This document shows, piece by piece, positions 1 through 11,295 of a stretch of DNA of 64,000 nucleotides; position 1 is the stretch's first letter; every line of letters starts with the position of its first letter. The DNA comes from Dreissena polymorpha. Lineage: Eukaryota; Mollusca; Bivalvia; Myida; Dreissenidae. The stretch lies in contig NC_068355.1 of assembly GCF_020536995.1 (NCBI RefSeq), positions 126,175,472 to 126,239,471 of the forward strand. Reading direction: 5' to 3'. The notes below the pieces were generated by a model. The model made no database searches. It worked only from the letters and a program-made list of their open reading frames with translations, and was not told the DNA's origin. The translations under genes were made by a program, and so were the position numbers.

Positions 1-444
1 CACACACAAAAAATAAGTAAAAAAGGCAATCATGTCATTACTACTGACAAAGTAGTTGCTGTTCTTAAACTGTGTACTTCCTCTCAAAGCCCTCTATCAA
101 TGTGCAAAGTTATTTTTAAATACATTCAATACTAAGGAAGTTATACCGCGTACAATACAATTTTTGAAAGGGAAATAAAGATGTAAATCCTAAAGTGAGA
201 GTTATGGCCCTTGTACTCTGCACTTCTCCTGAAAGCCCTATATCATTACGAAAAGTTTATTTTTAATGCCTTCAATATTTCTATGAGTCATAGTCCGCAC
301 AAGAAGTAGGATAGACTATTGTACGGACAGTTAATCAAATTACTATTATTATAAACCTTCCTCCCGGATCATAAACATGTATTCGAAATACAAAAATTAC
401 GTTTTCGATTTTTTTATATGACAAGCACGTCGTTTGCTTTTCAG
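1..444. repeat. Intron and degraded tandem duplicate before centrin-like exon
   Basis: Two diverged copies of one unit lie at about 61-150 and 205-300; both run through 'aaagccct', 'atatca'/'tatcaa' and 'ttcaata'. The stretch ends in a pyrimidine-rich splice acceptor (AG at 443-444), so at least its right part is intron. No coding exon seen here. Confidence 0.5.
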
Positions 445-645
445 TGCTTTCGGATTCTGGACGCAGACGACAAAGGTTACGTGACATTCGAAGACATCCG
501 CAGAGCGGCAGATAGCACAAAGTGCGGCCTGTCGGAGCGGCAGATCCACGAAATGTTGGACGAGGCCGACACTTCCGGTGATGGGAAAATCAGCCTGGAC
601 GAGTTCACTATTATTATGTTGCGGACTAGTGCGTTTAATTTTTAG
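445..645 (+). CDS. Centrin-like EF-hand protein, last coding exon (partial gene)
   Basis: The last 66 residues of an EF-hand calcium-binding protein. The exon opens in phase 0 after a tttgcttttcag acceptor and ends at TAG (643-645). Two EF-hands are visible: the first loop starts DADDKGY and is weak (Lys at position 5, Asp instead of Glu at 12), so it may bind calcium poorly; the second, DTSGDGKISLDE, is canonical. The stretch EMLDEAD followed by DGK, EF, IM and TSAF near the end matches the centrin tail (EMIDEAD...IMKKTSLY), unlike calmodulin, which lacks it. Centrins act at centrioles and basal bodies and in DNA repair. The 5' exons lie beyond the window edge. The reading frame could be extended upstream to an ATG at 418, but those nine codons are intron. 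A centrin-related EFCAB-type protein is the main alternative. Confidence 0.75.
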   Translation, partial: CFRILDADDKGYVTFEDIRRAADSTKCGLSERQIHEMLDEADTSGDGKISLDEFTIIMLRTSAFNF

Positions 646-1644
646 GCTAGACCAGAGAGATATTAATAGACGGATCCAGTGGAGTCTGTTAGCGTTGCAA
701 ATTACAAAAAGTTCACTAGTAATAAAAAGGAATTTGAAAAATCTGTAATATAATGTTAATTTTAAATCTGGAAAAATTCACAATAATTTTGAGTACAATT
801 ATCAAAATATAGCGACGTTTTGTAGATCAACACAGTTTCAAAATATACATTTGAAGCGTTTTTGAGTTAAGAGATCACCAAAGATCTGCGAGTGTCGAGT
901 TGTATTGGCTAGACAACTATCCGTTAATAAAACGCATCTGAGACTTTTTATATGTTAGCCGCGTCATGCGAAAATGTATCTCATGCCATATACGACCAGT
1001 GTAGCTCCACATCAGTATGCGCATCCGACTTTATTTCCTCTAGCTCTAGAGTTTTCATCGAATCTTCATTACACTCTTGGAATGTTTGCTGACATAAAAT
1101 GTACGATAGCAAGCCTATTCGTCTCAGGCACAAAAGAGTGATTAGCCTTTAAATATATACATAAAATTGCAAAATTCTCCGTTTCCACTCACTTACTCGG
1201 TCCATTTCCGTCGAATCTTCGCCAAACTTTCGGACAATATTTGTTGACAAAAATGGAGGTTTTGTTCGATAACAAGCCTAATCGCACAGAACACTTCAGA
1301 TTTATTGCCCTGTTTTATACAGACAAATACAAACTATGCCATGTCAGCTCTCTACAATCGTTCTCTTTTCGTCGAATCTTCACTAACCTTTCCTGATATG
1401 GGATCTATACTGAGGACGGCTAATAAGTCAATCCATGATTGGTTTGATATGCATGGTTACATATGAAGACACGGGCATACGAACAGACATGTCAATCGTA
1501 TAGTTCAGACAACAGTATAGATGAATGCGTGTCATTGTACTCATTCTTTCCTTGGGTCAGCTGGTTTTTACCAGTACCACGGCATTGGTGTGTAATTAAT
1601 TTTTTTTTTAAACAAGAGAGCTATAATGGCCATTAAGTGCTCAC
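646..1644. other. 3' flank and intergenic, repeat fragments
   Basis: AT-rich. A fragment at about 958-1035 ('gtcatgcgaaaatg', 'catgccatat', 'gtgtagctcc') matches the F4 palindromic family seen better at 22166-22360. The rest holds loose repeats of 'tcgtcgaatcttc' type (1055, 1210, 1370). No exon recognised. Confidence 0.4.
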
Positions 1645-1748
1645 CTGATTTAACAGACACCATTTGTTGAAGACTACTTGGTGAAATAGGTTTTGACACA
1701 GTTGATCCAGATTCAAACATGGCCTTCACATTTCCAAGACCTGGTGAC
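1645..1748 (-). CDS. Isolated exon, 34 codons, unknown gene
   Basis: On the minus strand an acceptor (CCAAATTTTAG) is followed by 104 bases of open frame and a strong donor (AAATCAG, then GTGAGC). It enters in phase 2 and leaves in phase 1. The peptide begins SPGLGNVKAMFESGS and ends SLQQMVSVKS. I do not recognise the protein; the 'NVKAMFESG' core resembles short helical segments of actin-associated proteins, which is weak. It lies tail-on to the centrin-like gene, so a minus-strand gene containing it would have to continue left past or across that gene. The GT at the stop codon of the large SH3BGR exon (GG, then GTAATG at 15852) would leave phase 2 and could join here, a 14 kb intron; this is speculation. 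Confidence 0.45.
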
Positions 1749-2059
1749 CTAAAATTTGGACTATTGTTTCCCAAAGTCAGATTCTGGCTATATATTGTAC
1801 AGATGAACATTATGTTTAAGTTAAATCAAGACTGAGGAATAACACTGACCTCTATAGTAGTAACAAGGTTTTTCTACAATTTGACTTGACCTAGTTTATG
1901 GACACTCATGATTCAAGATATAAGCTCGGCGTAGATATTGTCAAGATCAACATTTTAACAAAATTTCATCAAGATGAAAAGAACAAGAGCTGTCTCCATA
2001 GAATGATATATGCCCCTGATAAACGCTTTGATAGAAATTATGAGCATTTTTTGAAACCT
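1749..2059. other. No gene seen
   Basis: AT-rich sequence upstream (on the minus strand) of the isolated exon. Nothing supported beyond scattered repeat-like words such as 'tttcatcaagatgaaaagaacaag'-type text near 1965. Confidence 0.3.
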
Positions 2060-2205
2060 AAACTTGGACCCTAAGTTCAAGGGGGTCAAAATGTGTGTGC
2101 GTATGGAAAGGCCTTGTCCATATAAACATGCATACCAATTATGAATGTTACATCTGAAGCGACAAAGAAGTTATGAGTATTTTTCGAAACCTAAACGCAA
2201 AGTGT

Positions 2206-2240
<35 letters not shown>

Positions 2241-2330
2241 GGACGGACGGACGGACGGACGGACGGACGGACGGACGGACGGACGGACGGACGGACAGTG
2301 CAATCACTATATGCCTTCCTTCGGGGCATA
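2060..2330 (+). repeat. Repeat tail with (GACA)n-(GGAC)n microsatellite
   Basis: Two near-copies of 'gaaacctaaac' text (2053, 2188) lead into an uninterrupted tetranucleotide run at about 2207-2295, GACA units first and GGAC units after, closed by 'cggggcataaaaatg'. This is the common end structure of the F1/F5/TR2-like elements in this window: microsatellite then a 'gggcataa' terminus. Confidence 0.7.
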
Positions 2331-4428
2331 AAAATGTGACATCTGGTTTAGCTTCGTTTACCTTTCAAATGGATCGAACAATTTAAATAACTTTGAGTGA
2401 TCTGAGGATCATTTCCTGTGAAGTTTCGATAAAACGTGTCAAACAGCAAAGGAGGAGAAGTCGTCAAACGACTAAAGAGAAGTTGTTAGAAGGAAAACGT
2501 AACGTGCACTCCTCATGCACTGACAGACATTATGTATTACCTACAGCTCCACATGAGTTGTGTATATATACGCACTTAGCTGAGCTAATAATAAAGGATT
2601 TTTTCAAAGCTTTTAATATATAACTGTTTTCTGTGAAAATTCATGTTATATTTTAAACTTCATATCATATTGTGTATCCAGAAAAAAAAACAATCACATG
2701 GGCATTCTGTTTTTATATAATATGTTTATTTAATAAATCAAGATGGTGAATATGGAATGCAATGAGGGTACAAAGAAATTATTATAAAATCTTGAAATGG
2801 CAAAAAAGGTATTACTGGTATTCAAAGATTCTCTCGATTACTGATCATATAAATTATACAAGTTTTGTAATTCATCCAAAAAACAATTCTTAAGAATTAA
2901 CAGACTACATACAAACAGATATACTACAGCATTGACTACGTTTTAATAATCTTCGGGCTTAAAAGGTGTAATATGGTCAGCATGCAAAAGTGAATTTTGG
3001 TATATCCCATTTTCTACAGAGTATTGCATCAAAAACTTCACAAATATGTACATCCCATTATAATAACATTTTGACATTATTTTTCGTACTTAAGAAGTCT
3101 CACTTAACCACTAAATTACAAGCTTAAAAATGTGAACTTCTGCCAAAAAATTGCAAACAAGGTCAGATATATAAATTGCTCAAAGTATTAAGTTTCACAT
3201 TTCTAAAAACACCACATTTAGTTAATAAATTTATTAAAGAAATCTTTAAAGACCTTTTCAAATAAATAATGTGTGAAAGTTATTAATTTTAATGTAAACA
3301 ATAATAATTATATAATCAAATAACACGAAATGACAAAATTCAACTTATCTCAACATTTTAGTGCAACAATTTGCTAAAAAGTGTTATTCAACAGCAGAAA
3401 CAAAGTGCAAAAATGTAAGTGAAGTATTTTACCTATGCTGTGTGACTTTAAAATCAAGTTATTGCACTAGCAGATTGCATATCCCTCTTCAATTTGATTC
3501 TGCTTTACAAAAAGTGAGTTTCTTTATTTATATCAACATAATTATGTGGTCAATATGAAATTAATGATAATACTATATTACTAGTAATAGCCTTATGAAA
3601 ATAGGTCGGGGTACTAAATTTTTTTTTCTAACACAAGTATAAGAACAAAATCCCAAGCACAAATCAATATGTCAGTGTATAACACAAACAGAAATTATAA
3701 ATTAATTGCTGAAAACACACTAACAAAAATAACAACAAAAAAGGCAATAACAGACACGTGTAACAACATTTTGTACTTATATTTTGAATTACTCCTTGTG
3801 TTACCTACCAATAAGGTATATTTTCATGTAAACCATCTTTTTATCTGTTCCAATGAATTTGATTTTTGTAAAAAATATTGTGTTATAAAATATGCACTCA
3901 TTATTAAAACACCAAACTGAAAAAGAAAGAACTAGTTCTTACAAACTATGAACATACATATTTTTCCATTGGTTGTTAAAACCAAAGATTTGGATATAAT
4001 TATGTTATTATAAATGTATGGCAAGTTTAAAGTATTTATTAGAATTCATGATTATTCTAACAAAACAAAACTCCTAAAAGAATTGTGCACCAACTAATTC
4101 TTGCCCTTAGAAAGCAAGTATTGCGTAATGATCAGCAAACTACACACATGCAAGCTAGTGTAAATATGTTTATCGTCAATGTCAATATTCATAAAAAAAT
4201 GTCCAAAATGTTTCCATATACTATCCTGTTATTTTTTTCGTTTCCATACATGCAATACAAAGGTCCTGATGCAAATATTATTTTTTTTACAAATGAACCA
4301 GCTTTTGACAAGATTCAAGATTATACATTCTTCATACAGAACTCTGAATAGTTTTTTAGTTATAACATGTAAGTAGATTTAACCCAGTGAGCCAAAAATA
4401 TCACCTTCAGCAAATTTAACACTTTTGG
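2331..4428. other. AT-rich, no gene seen
   Basis: Very AT-rich DNA with many A/T runs. Small open frames exist (for example 2393-2623, 3669-3920, 4085-4351) but have AT-driven composition (Asn, Ile, Lys, Tyr, Phe), no splice-site support and no recognisable domain. Confidence 0.4.
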
Positions 4429-4622
4429 GTAATTTGTCTTCTGCTAAAATGTCGTCTGCTGAATTTCTAAAATTAGCATTTTCTTCGATTTTTTTCAAAG
4501 AATACTATCAGAATAGCAAACAGTTTGGATCCTGATGAGACGCCACGTTTTGTGGCGTCTCATCAGGATCCAAACTGTTTGCAAAGGCCTTCAAAATTCG
4601 GTTCCCGCACTGAAAGGGTTAA
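4429..4622 (-). mobile_element. F3 element (TTAA-flanked hairpin MITE), copy 1
   Basis: Reverse-orientation copy of the ~210 bp family found also at 8645, 20899, 38733, 44020 and 44963. It carries the central inverted repeat (gatgagacgccac / gtggcgtctcatc) and ends ctgaaagggttaa. Confidence 0.8.
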
Positions 4623-5023
4623 TTACATATAAAGAAAACTGTGTACAAAACTATTTGTTTGCCTCTAAAAAATAATGAATTTTAATAAACTAATAAACTG
4701 AAACAATTCTTAATATGGTACTATCCTAAACAAGAGAGTTGAACACATTAACACATATAATTACAGCATTATATTTAACCACTGTAACTGACACATCACT
4801 TCTAGCGCCAACAAAGGCCTATAGCACAGCAAACACAAGTATGAGCAAACAACTGTGAATTATCGGGACAAACTATGACTTATCTTACACTAATCAACCA
4901 CATCATTATAATCTGATATAATCTGATATTTCTTCTTGTTCAACATACATACAAGTAACATGTATATTGTATTGTTCTGTTGTTGCTGTTCCTCTATTTA
5001 ATATATTACACATCTCAGCTACA
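4623..5023. other. No gene seen
   Basis: AT-rich spacer between an F3 copy and an F5 element; nothing recognisable. Confidence 0.3.
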
Positions 5024-6135
5024 GCTTTGTCACAGACGTGATGTATACCCCCACGTGCCGCATTGACACAGACTCTTTTTGCATGCTGTCTTCACAAAAC
5101 AAGAGAATGTAATTTATGGCAATTTTTAAGAATTATTATGCCTTAATTATTATCAGCCATTTTGACCTTTGAACTCTTGAATTCTTTCCCATGACACGCC
5201 ATCCAATGACTGTGAACAAAATTAATGTACAGAGTCATTTTAAAATCTCACAATGAATGACATAGTTATGTTCCAGACAAGATCATTTATTGCCATTTTT
5301 GTTAGTAATGGCTCAGACAAGCTCATTTATGGCCATTTTTGACCTTCGAACTTAAAGTGTGACCTTGACCTTGGAGATATCGACATAATTCTTTCGGGTG
5401 ACACACCGTCCGATGATGGTGAACAAATGTGCCATATGATTTTTAAATCTCATGATGAACGACATTGTTATGGCCCGGACAAGCCTATTTATGGCCAGTT
5501 TTGACCTTTGAACTTTAAGTGTGACCTTGACCTTGGAGATATTGACGTAATTCTTTCGCACAACACACCGTCCAATTATGGTGAACAAATGTGCCAAAGG
5601 ATTTTAAAATCTTACAATGAATGACATAGTCTTTGCCCGGACAAGCTAATTTATGATCGTTGAACTCAAAGTGTGACCTTGACCTTGGAGATATCAACAT
5701 AATTCTTTACCGCGACACTGATGGTGAACAAATTTGCCAACAGATTTTAAAATCTCCCAATAAATGACAAAATTATGGCCCGGACAAGCATTTGACCTTT
5801 GAACCCAAGTGTGACCTTGACTTTTGAGATATCACCATACTTTTTTCACATGACACCGTCCCATGATGGTGAACAAATGTACCAAGTCATTTTAAAATCG
5901 AACGATAATTGACATAGTTATGGTCCAGGCAAACTTTCGGTTTAAACACACTAAGTGACCCCGTGACCTAGTTTTTGACCTGGCATGACCCATATTCAAA
6001 CTTGACCTTGACATCATCTAGATACAACTTGTGACCATGTTTGGTGAAGATCGGATGAAATGTCGGGACAGACCGACGGACCGACAGACAGACAAAGTGA
6101 CTCCTATACAGCCCTCATTACCAGTAATGGGGATA
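5024..6135 (+). repeat. F5 element with ~150-168 bp tandem units
   Basis: Opens with 'tttgtcacagacgtgatgta', then tandem units beginning gtgaccttgaccttgg at about 5350, 5519, 5670 and 5809, each holding 'ggtgaacaaatgtgcca' and 'atggcccggacaagc'-type text. It closes with a GACC/GACA microsatellite (6060-6100) and 'aatggggatataatt'. The same head, unit and tail recur at 6990-7425. Non-coding. Confidence 0.75.
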
Positions 6136-6140
6136 TAATT

Positions 6141-6648
6141 CAGGGTTTTTTCAGCACTGTCTGTGCCTCCGGACAACGGAGGCACTCCCAAAGCAAACGG
6201 ACCCGATCCCAAACCGAAATTTAAAAAAAAAATCCCAATTTCCAAAAAAAAAAAAAAAAAAAAAAAATTTTTTTTTTTTAAGAATGAAGTGTCTTATAAC
6301 TTGTGTGACTAACCAGTGTTTGTTTTGGTCAAAAATATTTGCTATAAGGTTTTGACTTTTCAGTTCTTATCACAGAGTGTAACTGTAACTGAAAAACAAA
6401 ACTGCAGTAATTGAATTAACGTTGAACATGCCCAATATTGCATCTGTTTACATAAAGAAGACAAAATAACCAAATAAAAACAAATTTATTTGTTAAACCA
6501 CTGAATTATTTAAGCATGATTAATTCACAATTTTTTCCAAAATGAGCCGTTTCATCGAAGCAAAAATTCCCAAAATGACCAATTTTGTCGATAAAAAATT
6601 CCCAATTTGGTCAAACTCCTTTTCCCAAAATAGGCAGAAAACCCCCTG
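6141..6648 (+). mobile_element. Short TIR DNA element inserted in F5 tail
   Basis: Left end CAGGGTTTTTT and right end (reverse complement CAGGGGGTTTTCTGCC) form an imperfect terminal inverted repeat. TAATT flanks both sides (6136-6140 and 6649-6653), fitting a 5 bp target duplication. About 508 bp, with a run of A then T at 6246-6280; no transposase. A non-autonomous hAT- or CACTA-like element is likely but not assigned. Confidence 0.65.
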
Positions 6649-6989
6649 TAATTACAAATAATATTTTGTTCAGAATAAAAATAATACACAGAACCAAGCA
6701 TAACGCATACATGCAAATCATTAAGGCAAGATGATTTCTTATAAAATAACTAAAATAAGCATATGTATGAAAATATACAGGTTACATTAGGGATTAAGCT
6801 AAAGCAGAATGGCAGGGAGGTCCCCTTGACCTTTTATGCAACACCATTTAAAAAATGTGTCTAACCCTTTTTTCCCTTTTTCATTTATCAATGTTGTAAT
6901 ATAGACAGGCACACCAAACTTGTTTTCATTGGATGTGGATGAATACCATGCAGTATTACTTATTAACATCAAATCATTTTAAACTAGAT
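6649..6989. other. No gene seen
   Basis: AT-rich spacer between two F5 copies; nothing recognisable. Confidence 0.3.
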
Positions 6990-7425
6990 CTTTGTCACAG
7001 ACATAAACGTATACCCCCACTTGCCGCAATGACACAGACTATTTTGCAGGCTGTCTTCACAAAACACAAATTGTGACCTTGACCTTGGAGGTATCGACGT
7101 AATTCTTTTGGGCGCCACACACCGTACAATTATGGTGAGCAAATGTGCCAAATGATTTTAAAATCTCACAATAAATGAAGAAGTTATGGCTCGGACAAGC
7201 TCATTTATGACCATTTTTGACCTTTGAACTCAAAGGGTGACCTTGACCTTTGAGATATTGACGTAATTCTTTCGTGCGACACACCGTCTAATGATGGTGA
7301 ACAAATGTGCCAAATGATTTTAAAATCTCTAAATGAACAACATAATTATTGCCCGGACAAGATTTCGGGACAGACCGACCCACAGAGTGACTCCTATATA
7401 GCCTATATTTATATGGGGGTATAAT
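6990..7425 (+). repeat. F5 element, second copy
   Basis: Same head (tttgtcacagacataaacgt), two tandem units (about 7074 and 7240) and same tail (gggacagaccgac, gggggtataataa) as the copy at 5024. It is shorter, so unit number varies between copies. Confidence 0.75.
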
Positions 7426-8358
7426 AAAGGACATACCTAATGGAACACATGTATATGCTGAAAGAATGATTGAATATAAGAACCAAAGTGCCAACAGCAA
7501 ATTAAGTCACTTACAACATAAAGGTTTACCACTAAAATTTTCACAAAAGAGGTAAGCCTGCCCTTTTTGAGCCCCCCCCCCTGCCATTTTTTTATTCTGA
7601 CTGAATCCCTAGGAAACATAAAAAGTATAAATATGAGTATACTTATAAAAACATGCCTGACAACAGCAGTGTATTTGCCCTTGATAAGGGGGACAATGCA
7701 ACTGTAAGTGGTCGTGACTAATGAGCTTCATTATTTAAACCAAAATTTATCTAGCAGAAGAACTTTACATATACAAAGACTAGAAAAATAATAGATGTTA
7801 AATATATAAGTCCAAGATTTATTAAAGAAATATTTTTGATAAAAATCATCAGAGTTTAATGTTAAATTATTCTCAGAAGAGTATTGTTTGTGAATTGTGA
7901 CAGGCTTGCATTAACAAAACTCTTATATTTTTCTAGAATTAAAAATCAACCAGAAAATTACGAACATAGACTTGTAATTGTTTCTGTCTCAAGTGGAAGA
8001 CACTATAATTGCTATAAACAGATTAAATTAATTTAAAGTAGAGATAAATTTTGTTAAACAACCATTATAAAAGCCATTATTGCAAACACAATTTCTATAG
8101 AAATAGGATGGGTAAATGTTACACAGAGAAGTTAAAGTTATAAATTAGTAAATATAGTTATGGCAGCTTCAACAATAAGCTTTAACAGTAGCTTTTTTTA
8201 CACATTGGGCAAAATATATATGAAACCTATGAAAGTTGACAAATTTATTTGAAAAAGAAAAATCATTCATATATTGGCTGTCATATAAAACACCTACATT
8301 AATATCTTAAAGTAAAATACAAATTTACAAGCCATTACATTTAGCTTAAGCTGTTATA
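7426..8358. other. No gene seen
   Basis: AT-rich. A 10-base C run at about 7572. Small open frames on the minus strand at 7288-7619 have no splice or domain support. Confidence 0.35.
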
Positions 8359-8507
8359 TTATTGTGTGATGTCTCGAAGAAACCTGGAAATGCCTCTTGG
8401 ACACTGAAGAGTTACATTCTTCAAGGTGCTAAGAAAATCTTTATCTACATATTTCGATTTCCAGGGCAACCAGGGGTCAGAAAGGCTGCAAGTGTATATC
8501 TTTGAGG
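8359..8507 (-). CDS. Terminal exon-like segment, 48 codons
   Basis: A textbook acceptor on the minus strand (TTTTTTCATTGCAG) is followed by 149 bases that stay open to TAA at 8359-8361, entered with 2 bases of a split codon. The peptide includes SKIYTCSLSDPWLPWKSKY, then DKDFLSTLKNVTLQC and ends FLRDITQ. The base composition is less AT-rich than its surroundings. The incoming phase fits the donor of the exon-like segment at 18711-18798, on the same strand. No family recognised. It could be the alternative 3' exon of the SH3BGR gene, an independent gene, or a chance frame. Confidence 0.4.
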
Positions 8508-8644
8508 CTGCAATGAAAAAATGAGACACATTACTGCCATTTTTGAAACCTATGGATATAAACTCCTGAGAAACAATGTCTAAACAAGAATCATACATTG
8601 TGTATGAGTCACATACTGGGAAAACAGGGCTTTATTCTTGTTCA

Positions 8645-8857
8645 TTAACCCTTTCAGCGCTGGAACCGAACCTGAAGGCCTTTGCAAACAGTTTGGATCC
8701 AGATGAGATGCCACAGAACGTGGCGTCTCATCAGGATCCAAACTGTTTGCTATTCTGATAGTATTCTTTGAAAAAAAAATGAAGAAAATGCTAATTTAAG
8801 AAATTCAGCAGATGACATTTTAGCAGACGACAAATTTCCCAGCATGCAAAAGGTTAA
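8645..8857 (+). mobile_element. F3 element, copy 2
   Basis: Full-length: TTAACCCTTTCAGCGC at the left, GCATGCAAAAGGTTAA at the right, central hairpin around 8690-8745 with gatgagatgccac / gtggcgtctcatc arms. Confidence 0.85.
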
Positions 8858-8869
8858 GTGTCATCCCAG

Positions 8870-9072
8870 GTAAGCCTGTGAAGTTCACACAGGCAAATCA
8901 GAGACCACTCTTTCAGCCTCCAGTGGATTTTTGTTTAGAAGTGAGCTCTTTTATTGAAACAAAAACTTACTAACAGCTGAAAGTGTCCTTTCTGATTAGC
9001 CTTTGCAGACTGCACAGGCAAATCTTGAACAATACATTCTAAATATTCTTAAAGCCCAGTTAACCCGGAACA
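8870..9072 (+). mobile_element. F2 palindromic element, copy
   Basis: Contains paired 'cacaggcaaatc' arms (8898 and 9014) and internal 'aaagtgtcctttctgattagcc'-type text. A ~200 bp foldback family with at least a dozen copies here; no coding capacity. Confidence 0.7.
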
Positions 9073-9348
9073 AGGTTCCTATACTACCGTAGTAATATGT
9101 GTGCAGTAAGTGGACACTGTTTCCGAGTTTTTAATTTTCTTTTGAACCTGAGGTTGCATTTTGTGAGGACACGCTTTGTTTCCATGCACAGCACATGCAA
9201 ATTGCTGTAGATATGAGCGGCCTTCTGGGGATACTGGGATATATGCATGTAATGCAAGTTTTATCCCAGATTCTTCTGTGCAGCCTGCACAGGCTAATCA
9301 GGGATGACACTTTCTGTCTAAACTTGTTTTTTGCTAGGAGATACTTAC

Positions 9349-10840
9349 AGTACAGTACACGCGTTTTCCCCAATTTCCCTCGTTACTCCACGGGCATTTT
9401 TTAGAGGGAGACGGAGGGAGATTAAGAACGTCCCGCGATACGCGGAGTTTGCATAACTGGGGACTCCGAGGTTAACGATCGGCAAATTGATAAGCCCTAG
9501 GGAAACGCAGAGGAAACTCAACGTGTTTAACGAGATAACAATCAATTATTTAATCTTTGTTTGACTTGCTGATTTTCAAATAAAATTACATTTATTACAA
9601 GTACATATATATACAATTTTAAGACGTGCACAACATGTGTATTGTTGTACATATGTAAATTATTAAGCGTATTGTTTATATCTATACATGTATTATGACA
9701 GAACGTGATACTCATTCTAATTTAAGAAATTTAAACCAAACTTTAGCTATACAAAATACTTGCTGATGAATAAGTTTCCTACATAATGATGTATCAGTCT
9801 AATGGCAACTTTGAATCATGTTCTTTAATTTCGCATATGTTTTTGGCAACTAACTTTGCACTTCTTACTCAAGTAAACACGTTTAATGAATGCATAAGGA
9901 ATGACTTTAATGTAAGAACAAAGCCAATTCTCTGCTCACTAATGCATTTATTTTCTCTTTGTAGGTAGGTTATTCCATTGATTGCTGAAAGAAGGTGGTA
10001 ACTATTTATGAGTTGCTTTATTAAATACATTGGCGATTACAAATGCGTTGTGTGCCCATGTAAGCTACATGTAACCAATAATTGTATCAACAAGAAAAAT
10101 ACAACAATATCCATTTTGAATGTTTCTTCTTAGAGAACATGACAGCTGTCCTAAAAAGGAATAACAAAATAATTATATATTTACAAAACGCTTGTACTAA
10201 GTACAACGTATCTTGCTAGACATTATTAAAATCCATGTCAGTTGTGTATGTTAAAGCAATTTAACGACATAATTAAACTAAACGTATGCATTCCCACAAT
10301 TGTTATAATTTGTTAAAATATATTATTAATGTATAAATTACGTTCAACACAAGGTAAATTGTGTATTATACACACATGCATGCGTAAGAAAAGCACATCG
10401 AGAACAAACAACGTACATGCATGCGTTAGTTAAACAAATCGAGAACAAACAGAACATCATTGATTACCACAAAAATTATACATGTATATTGTAGACGTAC
10501 ATATGAGTTAAAACATATATTAATTTTCTATACAATTATCTTTATTTTTATAAGCCACAGTTTTTAAACAATTTTTAATTACAATGTTTTTATTTTTTGG
10601 CATGCACAGTAGCGCACTGTTACCGCGGTGTCGTGCGGCGGTTTCCTGATAAGAACGGTTATTTTTTGCATTTACCGACTAGGCTAAAGTTATACACGTC
10701 GCGGGTATAAGCTAACTCGGCGGAACGCCTAGCATTTTAGCAAGTACACCTTGCCTTCCCTGCCAGTGAAGCACTGGCTAGCAGACAAAAGCCTGCAGAG
10801 GGAGCATGGTTTTTGGGGAAAACGCGTGGACTATACTGTA
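9349..10840 (+). mobile_element. TIR DNA element, ~1.5 kb, non-autonomous
   Basis: Left end TACAGTA then CACGCGTTTTCCCC; right end read on the other strand TACAGTATAGTC then CACGCGTTTTCCCC, so a ~20 bp inverted repeat with a 5-base gap. GC-rich shoulders (9360-9500, 10600-10830) enclose an AT-rich core. No open frame with transposase motifs. It sits inside an F2 copy. Confidence 0.7.
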
Positions 10841-10861
10841 ATTTCTTTAAACTACAAGAAA

Positions 10862-11211
10862 CCGTCGGAGACGGGTGATGCTCCCCAAAGGTTTTTTTTA
10901 GTCACAATATTGCACTATATATTCTGATAAAAGGAAACGTCTTGAGGGCACAGTAGTTGGGGGGACAATAATTTTTTTTATATAAAATTTCAAAGGGCCA
11001 TAACTCTGTAAAAAAATCATCCGACCAGAACCCGCTGATAATATGCACATCTCTTACTGGTAGTGAAGCTTCCCATAAAGTTTCATTGAATTCCAGGCAT
11101 TAGTTGCTGAGAAATAGCCCGGACAAAAATTTTGCACGGATGGACACACAGGCGGACGGATGGACAGACTAAGCGGCGACTATATGCTCCCCCCAAAATT
11201 TTTGAGGGAGC
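10862..11211 (+). mobile_element. Short element with GGAGCAT termini
   Basis: Starts 'cgtcggagacgggtgatgct' and ends 'tttttgagggagcat', preceded by a degenerate GGAC/GGAT microsatellite (11140-11175). Internal 'agggccataactctg' is shared in style with other mollusc repeats. Second insertion in the F2 copy. Confidence 0.6.
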
Positions 11212-11295
11212 ATAAAAAATACCATACATACAGAAAGTGTCTTACCTAGCCTGTACTAATCTGTGATTACAACTAACACATATGCATTATTAGCC

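Larger units (their letters stand above)
9240..11295 (+). mobile_element. F2 element split by two later insertions
   Basis: The left half (9240-9348) ends '...ttttttgctaggagatactta'. A short F2 piece 'atttctttaaactacaag' resumes at 10841, and the right half ('aaaaataccatacatacag', 'agtgtcttacctagcctg') resumes at 11214. Intact F2 copies run through these parts without a break. The two fillers are the TIR element 9349-10840 and the element 10862-11211. Confidence 0.65.

Noticed and set aside
418-444. ATG at 418 as start of the EF-hand protein
   Set aside because: The nine codons before 445 are intron ending in a splice acceptor; the EF-hand is cut at exactly that point.
2204-2386. DGRTDGRTDGR-type repeat protein
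   Set aside because: Reading of a GGAC tetranucleotide microsatellite.
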